In this document: piece after piece, positions 38,304 through 47,311 of the stretch
Layout: every line of letters starts with the position of its first letter
Position numbering within the stretch: position 1 is the stretch's first letter
From: Deltaproteobacteria bacterium
Lineage (GTDB): Bacteria > Desulfobacterota > Desulfuromonadia > Geobacterales > Pseudopelobacteraceae
Assembly: GCA_021781535.1 (NCBI GenBank)
Contig: JAJXWO010000016.1
Location: 1 to 64,000, forward strand
Reading direction: 5' to 3'
Length of the DNA stretch: 64,000 nt
Position numbers and translations under genes: made by a program
The notes under the pieces: generated by a model
Databases searched by the model: none
What the model saw: the letters and a program-made list of their open reading frames with translations, nothing else
Told to the model about the DNA's origin: nothing

Positions 38304-39890
38304 TTAGTTTACTGATACAACAAAAGCTTTAATAGCCCCATTTTGCCTGTAAATCTTAACGTCACCTTTATTCTGGATCTTGCCGTTTTCAATCCGGACA
38401 CCAGCCTTCGAACTTCGAGAGGTTGTCCGGTAATCCGCACTACCAACAAGGTCGATCAAGACCGATTTTAACAAAGTTTCTGAAACAGGCGCATCTTTCA
38501 CTGACAGCACCTGTACCGCTTGTATATGACCAGAAGCACTGAATACCCTGAATTCATGTAGTTTTCCGACGTAGCGTTGCCAACCTGGGTGCTTTAGTGC
38601 GTAAGAACTGTCTTGTCCCTCTTTTGGAATAAATGCGGGAAGTGTCAAGGGAATGTCCTGCCGCAAAACGGGAGGAGGAACCGTTTTCATAACTGGTGTC
38701 GCTGCCGGCGGCGTTACCTCTGGTTGTTGTGCTCCTGACAATGAAGACATAAATCGCTGTTTCAGCGAGCTCACGAGTTGAGATTTTTGAATACCAAGAT
38801 ACCATCCACCACCGGCGAAGATGACACATATCAGGGCAATAACGGCTCTGCGTCTGACAAACAGGGACTCTGACCGGTAGTTCTCTTCAAAAGCCAGAAG
38901 CAAATCTTCGGGAAGAGGGTCTTCATGCTGAGGAGCGTTCTTACAGATTTGAAATTCAGCAACAGGTGGTGGTGTGACCGGCGGCAAAGCAGTTTGTGTG
39001 CCTTTGTTTTCAGATAGGGGCGCAGAAACTTTTGCCGACTGATTTCTACGGACAGTATTTTCTTCAGATACAGATGATTCGGCAAAAACATGTGCTCGCG
39101 GCTTTACAGAGACCGTTTTGGGTTTTGAAATATCTTTTAAATCCGCTTCCGGTTTATCCGTATCAGGAGAAGGTGCTGCGGCAATGCCTTCATCCCGGAG
39201 GTTATTGGCACCTTCTAGGAGAAGGATTTCCGCCAGAGAGTCGTTGATGGACTGTGCCCTATCGAACTCGACGCTTCTGGAAACGTTTTCAGGAGTTACG
39301 TGAGATTCTGGCTGCGGAACTCTTGACAATTCCCCGGCGGCATTGTCAGGAGGTGGTGCAAATGGAGTTTGTCCATCGATAACAGGAAAATCAGATTTTT
39401 CAAGATCGGATAAAAAATCATCCACGAGTTTGTCTGCATCTGCACGAGACTCAACAGGAACGGATACCGGCAATCGGACTGAACTTTGTACCGCTTTCGG
39501 TGGTATATATATTTTTTCCCACTTTTCACCAAGCAACAATTTGAGAGTATCTTCCAAATCTTCTACAAGTTTGCCATCCGGCTGACTCATATCAATGAGA
39601 TGTTCATACAGCCCCTTGGCCGCCTTTGCCGGACCATTTCCTGAATGAAGAAGAATAAACGTCGGCGCACTGTTTCCAAGCAACATCTGGATATGGCGGG
39701 CAACGCTTTCACCGGTAACGCCGCCAATCTTATCCTGGATACAGACGGTACCCGGGCGCTTTTCAAACACATCCTTCAAACCGTTATCGAAATCAGTTAC
39801 GACATCGATCACAACCTTAAGAACAGGCTGAAGCGTACGTTTGATATATTCAGCCTTTGGACTGTCCGATATGAAAAGCAGGTTAAGCAT
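38304..39890 (-). CDS. Pseudo-receiver domain protein with membrane helix, unknown function
   Basis: 528 residues. The N-terminal ~120 residues look like a response-regulator receiver (LNLLFISDSPKAEYIKRTL, VVTDFDNGLKDVFEKRPG). The phospho-acceptor position reads VCIQDK where receivers have LLD, so phosphorylation is doubtful. A long Pro/Ser/Glu-rich disordered segment (about 150-330) leads to a basic stop-transfer and one membrane helix near 347-365 (AVIALICVIFAGGGWYLGI). A C-terminal region of about 160 residues would then be outside the cytoplasm. No known family is recognised for the whole. It is first of a probable operon with the LysM gene, under a good promoter. Confidence 0.65.
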   Translation of the reverse strand: MLNLLFISDSPKAEYIKRTLQPVLKVVIDVVTDFDNGLKDVFEKRPGTVCIQDKIGGVTGESVARHIQMLLGNSAPTFILLHSGNGPAKAAKGLYEHLIDMSQPDGKLVEDLEDTLKLLLGEKWEKIYIPPKAVQSSVRLPVSVPVESRADADKLVDDFLSDLEKSDFPVIDGQTPFAPPPDNAAGELSRVPQPESHVTPENVSRSVEFDRAQSINDSLAEILLLEGANNLRDEGIAAAPSPDTDKPEADLKDISKPKTVSVKPRAHVFAESSVSEENTVRRNQSAKVSAPLSENKGTQTALPPVTPPPVAEFQICKNAPQHEDPLPEDLLLAFEENYRSESLFVRRRAVIALICVIFAGGGWYLGIQKSQLVSSLKQRFMSSLSGAQQPEVTPPAATPVMKTVPPPVLRQDIPLTLPAFIPKEGQDSSYALKHPGWQRYVGKLHEFRVFSASGHIQAVQVLSVKDAPVSETLLKSVLIDLVGSADYRTTSRSSKAGVRIENGKIQNKGDVKIYRQNGAIKAFVVSVN

Positions 39891-39918
39891 GAACGCCCTT
39901 TAAATTAATATGGCTGTT

Positions 39919-39947
39919 TATGTACACGGGACACCCTCAATTGTCAA
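39919..39947 (-). promoter_or_regulatory. Sigma-70-type promoter for pseudo-receiver/LysM genes
   Basis: On the minus strand TTGACA (39947-39942) is followed after 17 bases by TACATA (39924-39919). This is a near-consensus housekeeping promoter 29 bases ahead of the pseudo-receiver start codon, after the sucA stop. Confidence 0.65.
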
Positions 39948-39990
39948 CAGCAATTGGGACACAGGATCAGTATAATAGCACGTCCGCGGC

Positions 39991-42684
39991 TTATTCTTGA
40001 AATGCGGCCGCCAGGATTTCCGCCTGCTGATCTGCATGAATATGGTGAGACCCCACGGCCGGGCACGAATCTGCAGGCCGACCTTTATACCCGACTGAAG
40101 CTGATATTTTTTTGAAAAAGCGTTCAATATACTGCCAGGCTCCCATATTTTCAGGTTCTTCCTGAACCCAATACAATGTACAGTCATCCCCGCACAGATC
40201 AACGACACCTTTTATGGCATTGATGTCCAGCGGATATAACTGCTCAATCCGGACGATGACAGTAGTAGTTCGTGCCAATCGGACGCGTTCTTCTTCCAAC
40301 TCGTAATATATTTTTCCGCTGCAGAACAGAATCTGCCGGGCAACAGAAATATCACCGGAGCCAACAATGCAGGTTTGAAAAGTGCCCGAGCAGCATTCAG
40401 CAACGGTAGAGATGCAGATCGGATGACGCAACAGACTTTTGGGAGTAAACACTACCAATGGTTTTCTAAAAGCTTGCAGCATCTGGCGTCTGAGCAGGTG
40501 AAACATCTGTGCCGGCGTCGACGGACAGGTCACGATCATATTTTCTGAAGCGCAAAGCTGCAGATAACGCTCAATACGGGCGCTGGAATGTTCCGCGCCC
40601 TGTCCCTCATACCCGTGAGGGAGCAGCATTACCAGACCGCTGGCACGATTCCATTTTGTTTCGCCGCTGGCTACAAATTGATCAATAATAACCTGGGCTC
40701 CATTAGCAAAATCTCCAAACTGTGCTTCCCAAAGAGTGAGCGACTGCGGAGTTTCCAATGAATACCCGTATTCAAAAGCAAGTACACCGAACTCGGAGAG
40801 CAGACTGTTCCAGGCCTGAAAATCAGCTCCATCACGGGCAACTGTTTCAAGAGGTGTATAACTGCGTTCATCATGACTGTCAATCACGACACAATGGCGA
40901 TGATTAAAGGTTCCGCGCTGTGAATCCTGACCAGAGAGTCGAACGGAATAGCCCTGATCAAGCAACGTTGCATACGCAAGGGTTTCGGCATTCCCCCAGT
41001 CGATCCCCTCCCCCGTAAGTACCGCCTCAAACCGTTTTTGAATCAGGGCACCAATTTTCACATGTGGTGTGAAACCGGACGGAAGGACAGCGAGCCGTCT
41101 GGCAGTGGTCACAAGCTTTTCAACTGATACAGCTGTAACAACAGGTTCGGCACTGTAATTGGTGCTGATGGTACTCCACATGTCAGAAAACCCAACCGGC
41201 CGATCATCAGGAATTTTTTTAAGAGAAGACTCCAATGCGTCGCTGACACGCCGTTCAATCATCTCCAATGTATCCAAAGAGACTCCGCCCTCTTCTGCCA
41301 ATGCAGCAGAATAAATGCGGTTTATCGAGGGGCGGGCCGCTATCTTCTGATACATTATCGGCTGGGTGAATGCCGGCTCATCACCTTCGTTATGGCCGTG
41401 ACGGCGGTAGCAGATCAGCTCAACAACAACATCGCGATGAAATGTTCGGCGGTATGCCAAGGCAAGATCAACAGCATGCAGTGCCGATTCAGGAGCTTCG
41501 CCCTGAACATGGAAAATCGGGCAGGAGAGCATCTTGGCAACATCAGTGGCATAGCAGGTAGAACGGGAGTCTTTTGGAATAGTCGTAAAGCCGATCTGAT
41601 TGTTAAGCACGATATGAATCGTCCCACCGGTTCCATAGCCGTCCAGCTGTGACATATTAAGAACTTCCATGACGCTTCCCTGCCCTGAGAAAGCCGCATC
41701 GCCATGGATCAGGACCGGAAGCACCCGACTGGTGCCATCAACGCCATAGCGGTCCTGCCTGGCGCGACATTTACCCTCAACCACAGCATTTACCGCTTCA
41801 AGATGGCTGGGATTTGCGGCAATTGTTACGTGCAGCTGGTGTCCTTCAAGGTCAATATCGCACGAATATCCCTTGTGATATTTCACATCGCCATCTCCAA
41901 TGAAACCGGGTGAAACGCTCTCCTTAAACTCTGCAAAAAGAGTTTCGTACGGCTTACGCAAAATATGCGTCAGCACGTTCAGCCTTCCACGATGCGACAT
42001 TCCCATCACGACATCACTTATCCCGGCCTCTGGACAATTGCGAACGATCCGGTCCAGAACCGGAATCAGAATTTCGCCACCTTCAAGCGAAAAACGCTTT
42101 TGTCCAATAAATCTGCGATGCAGAAACTGCTCGAATAAAGCAGCTTGATTGAGTTTTTCCAGAATATGTAGTTTTTCATCAATCGAAAAGTCAGGATGAT
42201 TTCGACAGGGTTCCATGCGGTCAATCAGCCACTGCCGCTCATCCGGTTCCTGGATATGCATGAATTCAACACCTGTTTCCCGGCAATATGTTTCACGCAT
42301 GGTTTCCAGAACTTCACGTAACGAAGCACGGGGTTTCAGAAATCGACGGCAGGCAAAGATAGTGTCGAGATCGCTTTCATCAAGTCCAAAACAGGAGAGT
42401 TCAAGCAGGGGGTGGAAAAGCTGACAAGGGGAGAGTGGATCCGTGCATGCCAGGAGATGGCCAAGGGAACGATAGCGATAAATAAGGGACTGGACACCCG
42501 ACAGTTTCAGCGCTTCCTGTTCGCTAACACCGCCATCACTAACGCGCACATTATCCAACCCAAGTTCAAAACCTGAGAAAAAATGCCGCCATTCCTCCGG
42601 TACCAAACCGGCTGAACGCTGCCATTGGCGGTAAAGTACATCCAGCGATTCTCCCGGCATGGCGGCCAGAAAATTTGCATCCAT
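39991..42684 (-). CDS. sucA: 2-oxoglutarate dehydrogenase E1 component
   Basis: 897 residues, normal length. It is the thiamine diphosphate-dependent decarboxylase of the 2-oxoglutarate dehydrogenase complex. Motifs: an N-terminal segment LYRQWQRSAGLVPEEWRHFF, FSLEGGEILIPVLD, GMSHRGRLNVLTHIL, the ThDP-binding HGDAAFSGQGSVMEVLN, NNQIGFTT, and near the end LYWVQEEPENMGAW. The E2 (sucB) and E3 genes are not adjacent, whereas they are usually clustered, so they must lie elsewhere. A GGGGATG ribosome-binding site precedes the ATG. The gene follows a BrkB-like gene in the same direction. Confidence 0.95.
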   Translation of the reverse strand: MDANFLAAMPGESLDVLYRQWQRSAGLVPEEWRHFFSGFELGLDNVRVSDGGVSEQEALKLSGVQSLIYRYRSLGHLLACTDPLSPCQLFHPLLELSCFGLDESDLDTIFACRRFLKPRASLREVLETMRETYCRETGVEFMHIQEPDERQWLIDRMEPCRNHPDFSIDEKLHILEKLNQAALFEQFLHRRFIGQKRFSLEGGEILIPVLDRIVRNCPEAGISDVVMGMSHRGRLNVLTHILRKPYETLFAEFKESVSPGFIGDGDVKYHKGYSCDIDLEGHQLHVTIAANPSHLEAVNAVVEGKCRARQDRYGVDGTSRVLPVLIHGDAAFSGQGSVMEVLNMSQLDGYGTGGTIHIVLNNQIGFTTIPKDSRSTCYATDVAKMLSCPIFHVQGEAPESALHAVDLALAYRRTFHRDVVVELICYRRHGHNEGDEPAFTQPIMYQKIAARPSINRIYSAALAEEGGVSLDTLEMIERRVSDALESSLKKIPDDRPVGFSDMWSTISTNYSAEPVVTAVSVEKLVTTARRLAVLPSGFTPHVKIGALIQKRFEAVLTGEGIDWGNAETLAYATLLDQGYSVRLSGQDSQRGTFNHRHCVVIDSHDERSYTPLETVARDGADFQAWNSLLSEFGVLAFEYGYSLETPQSLTLWEAQFGDFANGAQVIIDQFVASGETKWNRASGLVMLLPHGYEGQGAEHSSARIERYLQLCASENMIVTCPSTPAQMFHLLRRQMLQAFRKPLVVFTPKSLLRHPICISTVAECCSGTFQTCIVGSGDISVARQILFCSGKIYYELEEERVRLARTTTVIVRIEQLYPLDINAIKGVVDLCGDDCTLYWVQEEPENMGAWQYIERFFKKISASVGYKGRPADSCPAVGSHHIHADQQAEILAAAFQE

Positions 42685-42774
42685 TTAACACATCCCCGTT
42701 ATCTCAGAACAAACTGACACACATGAAGTCCCTCACACGTCGGAACTGTAACTATTCCCGGCCAGATCTCCGGC

Positions 42775-44067
42775 TTATTTTACAACCTTCATCAACAACT
42801 CTCGCACAGTTACCCCTTCCAGAGAAGTCCGACTGCCATCCCATCCCTGGCGAATGACATCTTCGGCAAGTTGCAGTACCGGTGTCGTAACCTGCAGTGC
42901 CGCTTTGCCACGTAACGCCCCGATAAGCTCACTTATCCGGATTTCAGAGGGGTCACGGGCAGGCAGCCAACCGGACCCGCTTCCCGCTGTTGCAACCAGA
43001 TAGCCCAACTGTTCCAATTCATTGATAACAGTCTCAAGCGACAGCAATGGCACGCGTAACTCATCAGCCAAATACTGGGCAGACGGCGGGATGCCGCCTT
43101 TTTTAAAATGAAGGCTCGCCTGCACCAGTACCGCCACTGCCAGTTCTTCGCGCTCTGTCGCAGTCAGACGGGAAGCGCTACTTCCGGGCAGGCTGCGCCC
43201 ATGGTGTTGATGGGCAAACACGATCTCAAGTCCGAACAGCACGATAAGCCAACTCGTATAAATCCAGACCAGAAAAACAGGAACTGCCGCCAGAGTTCCA
43301 TAGATAGCATTATATTTGGCAACCCCAACCTGAAAGTGAAAATAACCCCACTGAGCAAGCTCCCAGGCAGTACCGGCTATAACACCTCCTGTTACGGCAG
43401 ATTTAAAATGAATTCTGGTGTTCGGTATAAAAATGTACAGAAAAACCATGGCCACCCAGACACTGAGATACGGCAAAAAGCGAAACAGCAGCAGAATTGC
43501 ATCGCCAAAATACGTATTCTGAATTATCCATTGCAGCATCCATTGGCTCTGCAAAGAGGAGGTCATGCTCGTCGCTGCGAGCAGCAGAATAGGTCCTACG
43601 ATAATGACACTCAAGTAATCACTGAAACGTCTCTGGACCGAACGGGTCTCACGTACGCCCCAAACTGCGTTGAATGCCTCCTCAATATTCCCCATCAGTG
43701 AGATGACGGTCAGAACCAGCATTACAAGACCAATGGCACCCATTGACTTCACATTGGTGTTATTTACATAGTCAACGATACGGGAGATAGTTTCTTCTGA
43801 ATCACCTGCGATCCTTTGCAGAAAGGGCTTCAGCGCATTCTGCGCCCCAAGACCTTTGAGTACTGAAAAAGCAATGGCCAGGAACGGGACAAGCGATAGG
43901 ACCGTGGTATAGGTGAGTGCAGCGGCACGCAAGAAGCCCTGGTGGATGGTAAAATTAATCGAAATCAAATAGGCGGTCCGAAGAATTGAAAACAAACGCC
44001 CTTTCAAGCCTCGCCACTCATCGGGAGAATCAGTCTGTAATATGTCAGGAATTTTTTGATTCTGCAT
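42775..44067 (-). CDS. YihY/BrkB family membrane protein with C-terminal winged-helix extension
   Basis: 430 residues. The first ~290 form the YihY/BrkB domain with about six membrane helices: FLRAAALTYTTVLSLVPFLA, GAIGLVMLVLTVISLMGNIE, IIVGPILLLAAT, and the conserved end YGTLAAVPVFLVWIYTSWLI. The last ~140 residues look like a soluble winged-helix domain (PPSAQYLADELRVPLLSLET, then ELEQLGYLV), a fusion known in part of this family. Older annotation as RNase BN is not supported for this family; its function remains unclear. The start has GAGG upstream. It is separated by 38 bases from a small membrane protein upstream. Confidence 0.88.
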   Translation of the reverse strand: MQNQKIPDILQTDSPDEWRGLKGRLFSILRTAYLISINFTIHQGFLRAAALTYTTVLSLVPFLAIAFSVLKGLGAQNALKPFLQRIAGDSEETISRIVDYVNNTNVKSMGAIGLVMLVLTVISLMGNIEEAFNAVWGVRETRSVQRRFSDYLSVIIVGPILLLAATSMTSSLQSQWMLQWIIQNTYFGDAILLLFRFLPYLSVWVAMVFLYIFIPNTRIHFKSAVTGGVIAGTAWELAQWGYFHFQVGVAKYNAIYGTLAAVPVFLVWIYTSWLIVLFGLEIVFAHQHHGRSLPGSSASRLTATEREELAVAVLVQASLHFKKGGIPPSAQYLADELRVPLLSLETVINELEQLGYLVATAGSGSGWLPARDPSEIRISELIGALRGKAALQVTTPVLQLAEDVIRQGWDGSRTSLEGVTVRELLMKVVK

Positions 44068-44105
44068 GCTGCGCCTCGCTGTAGCTCATATAACAGAAAC
44101 ATCTC

Positions 44106-44471
44106 TCAAATGGTAATCGTCTCTCCCGGGCGGACCCGCCTCTGTTCATCTCGGGTCGGAGCCTCTATTGAAGAAGAGAACAGGTAAAAGAAGAGTAATA
44201 TCACGGCAGAAACGCCAATAACAATCGGCAGGAGGCGAATATTGGCATCGTTTTTTAGCGGTGAAAGTACAAGACCAAAAGCCATCACGACAACACCATA
44301 TCCACCTATCGCTGCCGCCCAGAACATTCCGAGACTATAGAGTCGACTCTCCGCAGTAGAAGACAACGAGAGCAAATCGGATAGTTGCACGTGATAAAAA
44401 CTGGCCAGGACGATCAAAATCAGAGCCACCATGACCAGGCGCATACCATTTCTTACAGAACGTCTACGCAC
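44106..44471 (-). CDS. Small membrane protein with three hydrophobic segments, unknown
   Basis: 121 residues, starting with GTG at 44471 behind a strong GGAGGTAGG. Three hydrophobic segments are visible: MVALILIVLASFYHV, FWAAAIGGYGVVVMAFGLVL and LLPIVIGVSAVILLFFYLF. The N-terminus is Arg-rich and the tail is charged. I recognise no family. It lies 12 bases after the YrdC-family gene and 38 bases before the BrkB-like gene, so it is probably part of the tsaD-rsmA-rmuC operon. Confidence 0.7.
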   Translation of the reverse strand: MRRRSVRNGMRLVMVALILIVLASFYHVQLSDLLSLSSTAESRLYSLGMFWAAAIGGYGVVVMAFGLVLSPLKNDANIRLLPIVIGVSAVILLFFYLFSSSIEAPTRDEQRRVRPGETITI

Positions 44472-44483
44472 GGCCTACCTCCA

Positions 44484-45095
44484 TTAGAGGCTGCACCAAG
44501 AGACATCACCCAACCCGACCCGCAAAATCTCCGGAACTTCACTGATCAGGCTGACAACAGAGCTGACATCGGTTGTTAGAATACCTCCATCAATGACAAA
44601 ATCCAGCTGTTTTCCAAAGGTATCGGCAATAACGCGAGGGTCGCCTTCCGGTTCTTCACCGGACAGGTTGGCACTGGTCGTTATTATCGGATTCCCCAGG
44701 GCGGCCACGAGATCGCAACATATCCGGTTATCAGGGATACGGATACCAACCGTTTTCTGGCGGGTCAGAAGCAGATCAGGAACTTCGCGCGTCGCTTCAA
44801 AAACAAACGTATATGGTCCGGGCAGGTACCGTTTTATGATCTTAAAGGCAGAATTGCTGACCTTGGCATACTGGGAGATTTCTGACAGCGATGAGCAGAT
44901 AACCGAGAACGGCTTGCGACGATCACGCTGCTTCATCTGGTAAATTCGTTCGATACTTTTTTTACAGAAAATCGAACAGCCGATGCCATAGGTTGTATCA
45001 GTCGGATAGGCTATTACCCGGCCATCCTTGAGACTTTCGACAACGCGTGAAATCTGGTGCGGGTGAGGATATTCGGGGTTCATTTCCAGTATCAT
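44484..45095 (-). CDS. Sua5/YciO/YrdC family L-threonylcarbamoyladenylate synthase
   Basis: 203 residues. YrdC fold motifs are visible: GRVIAYPTDTTYGIGCS with the conserved Lys/Thr region, KQRDRRKPFSVICSSLSEI, LPGPYTFVFEA, VGIRIPDN, and TTSANLSGEEPEGD. Such proteins make the threonylcarbamoyl-AMP used for t6A at tRNA position 37; TsaD, the next step, is encoded three genes upstream. A YciO-type paralogue remains possible because another copy may exist elsewhere. The start overlaps the rmuC stop by four bases (ATGA). Confidence 0.87.
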   Translation of the reverse strand: MILEMNPEYPHPHQISRVVESLKDGRVIAYPTDTTYGIGCSIFCKKSIERIYQMKQRDRRKPFSVICSSLSEISQYAKVSNSAFKIIKRYLPGPYTFVFEATREVPDLLLTRQKTVGIRIPDNRICCDLVAALGNPIITTSANLSGEEPEGDPRVIADTFGKQLDFVIDGGILTTDVSSVVSLISEVPEILRVGLGDVSWCSL

Positions 45096-46471
45096 GGCAG
45101 CATTCCTAACATTTGGCTCTCATCTGAATTTTCAGACATTTCTTCGCAGTCGAAAACATCAACGGGAAGAGCGTCAGAACCCTGGTGCGGGACATCCTGT
45201 ACATCGCGCAGTTTCCGTTCAATGACTCTGGTTCGCGTAGCCGCCTGGTCAATATGGTTCCCCGCCTCCACCAGTTTTTTACGCGTTTTTTCCAGAATTG
45301 TACCGAATTTTGAAAAGTCCGTACGCACCGCCCCCAGAAGATTCCAAACTTCGGCGGAACGCTTTTCAATGGCAAGTGTCCTGAAGCCCATCTGCAGACT
45401 GTTCAGCAGTGCTGCCAGCGTTGTCGGACCGGCCACCATCACCTTGTAATCGCATTGCAGGGCTTCAAAAAGCCCCGGCAAGCGCAAGACTTCGGCATAC
45501 AGTCCTTCAGTCGGCAAAAACATGACCCCGAAATCGGTTGTATGGGGCGGGTCCAGATATTTGTCCCTGATCATTTTCGCCATTTCCCGCACCGAGCGAT
45601 CAAGCTGTTTTTTCGCGTCGGCGGCTGCGGCAGCATCGGCAGCTTCCTGTGCCTCCACCAGCCGCAGGTAATCCTCCTGGGGAAACTTGGCATCCAGAGG
45701 GAGCCAGACCATTCCTTTCTGTGTGCCATCTCGACCCGGCAGTTTCAGGGCAAATTCAACCCGCTGGCCACTCCCCTGCCTCGTTTCTACGTTTGACTCA
45801 TACTGCCCGGGAGCGAGAATCTGCTCCAATAAGCTCCCTAACTGAATTTCTCCGAATGTACCGCGCGTTTTGACATTTGTCAGGACCTTTTTCAGATCAC
45901 CGACACCGCTGGCAAGAGATTGCATCTCACCCAGACCGCGCTGCACGAGCTCAAGGCGTTCACTGACCAGCTTGAATGATTCACCGAGACGTTTTTCAAG
46001 GGTGTCGTGCAGCTTTTCATCAACGGTAGCCCGCATCTGTTCCAGTTTACGGGCATTATCTTCCTGAATCAGTTTTAGCCGGGCGTCGACACCCTCACGC
46101 AATTTATCAAGTCGCCCTTCGTTGCTTAATGTAAGTTCCTTCAATTGGGCGGCAAACAGTTCCAGCTGGTTTTTCTGCAGACCGGCAATGTCACTCATCC
46201 GCCTCGACAAAGAATCACCCAGCACGGTTATACTGCCGGTCATCTCCTCACGGATACGGCGGGATCCTGAATGAGCTTCTTCACGACTTCGCGAAAGCTC
46301 CTCCCGCAAAATTCGCTCATGACGCTCCAGAATTTTTTCAATGCCGTCTACCTTCCTCTGCACATCGGCATTTTCCGCGGCCCCGCCCCTGACTCTCGTA
46401 AAAAGCATGTACAAAAGTCCCAAGCAGGCAAGAAGCAGCAGAACAGTACTGTATCCAATCAGATTCGTCAT
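45092..46471 (-). CDS. rmuC: DNA recombination protein RmuC
   Basis: 459 residues. An N-terminal membrane anchor (TVLLLLACLGLLYMLF) is followed by a long coiled coil (about 40-170) and the RmuC nuclease-like domain (TRGTFGEIQLGSLLEQIL, WLPLDAKFPQEDYLRL, TDFGVMFLPTEGLYAEVLR). RmuC limits recombination between inverted repeats; its biochemistry is not settled. It follows rsmA by 6 bases and overlaps the YrdC-family gene. Confidence 0.93.
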   Translation of the reverse strand: MTNLIGYSTVLLLLACLGLLYMLFTRVRGGAAENADVQRKVDGIEKILERHERILREELSRSREEAHSGSRRIREEMTGSITVLGDSLSRRMSDIAGLQKNQLELFAAQLKELTLSNEGRLDKLREGVDARLKLIQEDNARKLEQMRATVDEKLHDTLEKRLGESFKLVSERLELVQRGLGEMQSLASGVGDLKKVLTNVKTRGTFGEIQLGSLLEQILAPGQYESNVETRQGSGQRVEFALKLPGRDGTQKGMVWLPLDAKFPQEDYLRLVEAQEAADAAAAADAKKQLDRSVREMAKMIRDKYLDPPHTTDFGVMFLPTEGLYAEVLRLPGLFEALQCDYKVMVAGPTTLAALLNSLQMGFRTLAIEKRSAEVWNLLGAVRTDFSKFGTILEKTRKKLVEAGNHIDQAATRTRVIERKLRDVQDVPHQGSDALPVDVFDCEEMSENSDESQMLGMLP

Positions 46472-46477
46472 TTTGTA

Positions 46478-47311
46478 TTAGTTACCCACGGATGCCGCCC
46501 GCAACTTCTCTGTTACGTGGCGCGACAGTGCGGCAAACTCTTCCAGAGAAAGTGTTTCACCCCTCCTGCGGCCGTCAATTGCACACGCCTCCAACAGTGT
46601 CACACAATCCACCTGTTTGGCGAATTCTGCAGATTTAAGGCAATTTATGAGCGTTTTGCGGCGCATCGAAAAAGCGCTTTTCACAACGCTCCTGAACACC
46701 TCTTCATCACCGACGTCAGCCCGCGCCTCTGAGCGAGGGATAAAATTCAGCACTGCCGAATCAACTTTGGGGCTTGGATGGAAACTGCCGGGATGCACCA
46801 CAAATGCCTTGCTAATGTCGAACCACAAACCGAGAAGAACCGTAGTTACACCGTACGCGGAGCAGTCAGGCGGCGCAGCCAGCCGGTCACCGACCTCCTT
46901 CTGCAGCATGAGAGTCATACGCGCCAGTCTGGCATGAACACTATATAACCGGAACAGAACTTCGGTCGAAATATTATACGGAAGATTGGCAACCACATTC
47001 CACTTCTGGGGCGTTTCGGGGAGGAGTGCGTCAAGATCCACTTTCAGCACATCGCCGTCGATGACCGTAACTCGCTGATTATCTTTAAACTGATCCTGAT
47101 GCCAGGACGCCAGTGCATGATCGAATTCAATCAACATCAGTCGCCCGGCCCGCTCGGCGAGATGCGTTGTCAGAGCGCCCCGTCCCGGTCCGATTTCTAA
47201 TACGGACTGGCCTGGCTGAATGTGGGCCGCCTGAATGATTCTGTCGATGATATTTCCATCCACAAGAAAATTTTGCCCGAGTGATTTGAGAGGCCGGCGA
47301 GTAGCACTCAT
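46478..47311 (-). CDS. rsmA: 16S rRNA dimethyladenosine transferase RsmA (KsgA)
   Basis: 277 residues. SAM-dependent dimethylation of two adjacent adenosines near the 3' end of 16S rRNA. Motifs: SLGQNFLVDGNIIDRI, VLEIGPGRGALTTHLA (SAM loop), the catalytic NLPYNIST, and the C-terminal MRRKTLINCLKS. The start overlaps the tsaD stop by four bases (ATGA). Confidence 0.96.
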   Translation of the reverse strand: MSATRRPLKSLGQNFLVDGNIIDRIIQAAHIQPGQSVLEIGPGRGALTTHLAERAGRLMLIEFDHALASWHQDQFKDNQRVTVIDGDVLKVDLDALLPETPQKWNVVANLPYNISTEVLFRLYSVHARLARMTLMLQKEVGDRLAAPPDCSAYGVTTVLLGLWFDISKAFVVHPGSFHPSPKVDSAVLNFIPRSEARADVGDEEVFRSVVKSAFSMRRKTLINCLKSAEFAKQVDCVTLLEACAIDGRRRGETLSLEEFAALSRHVTEKLRAASVGN

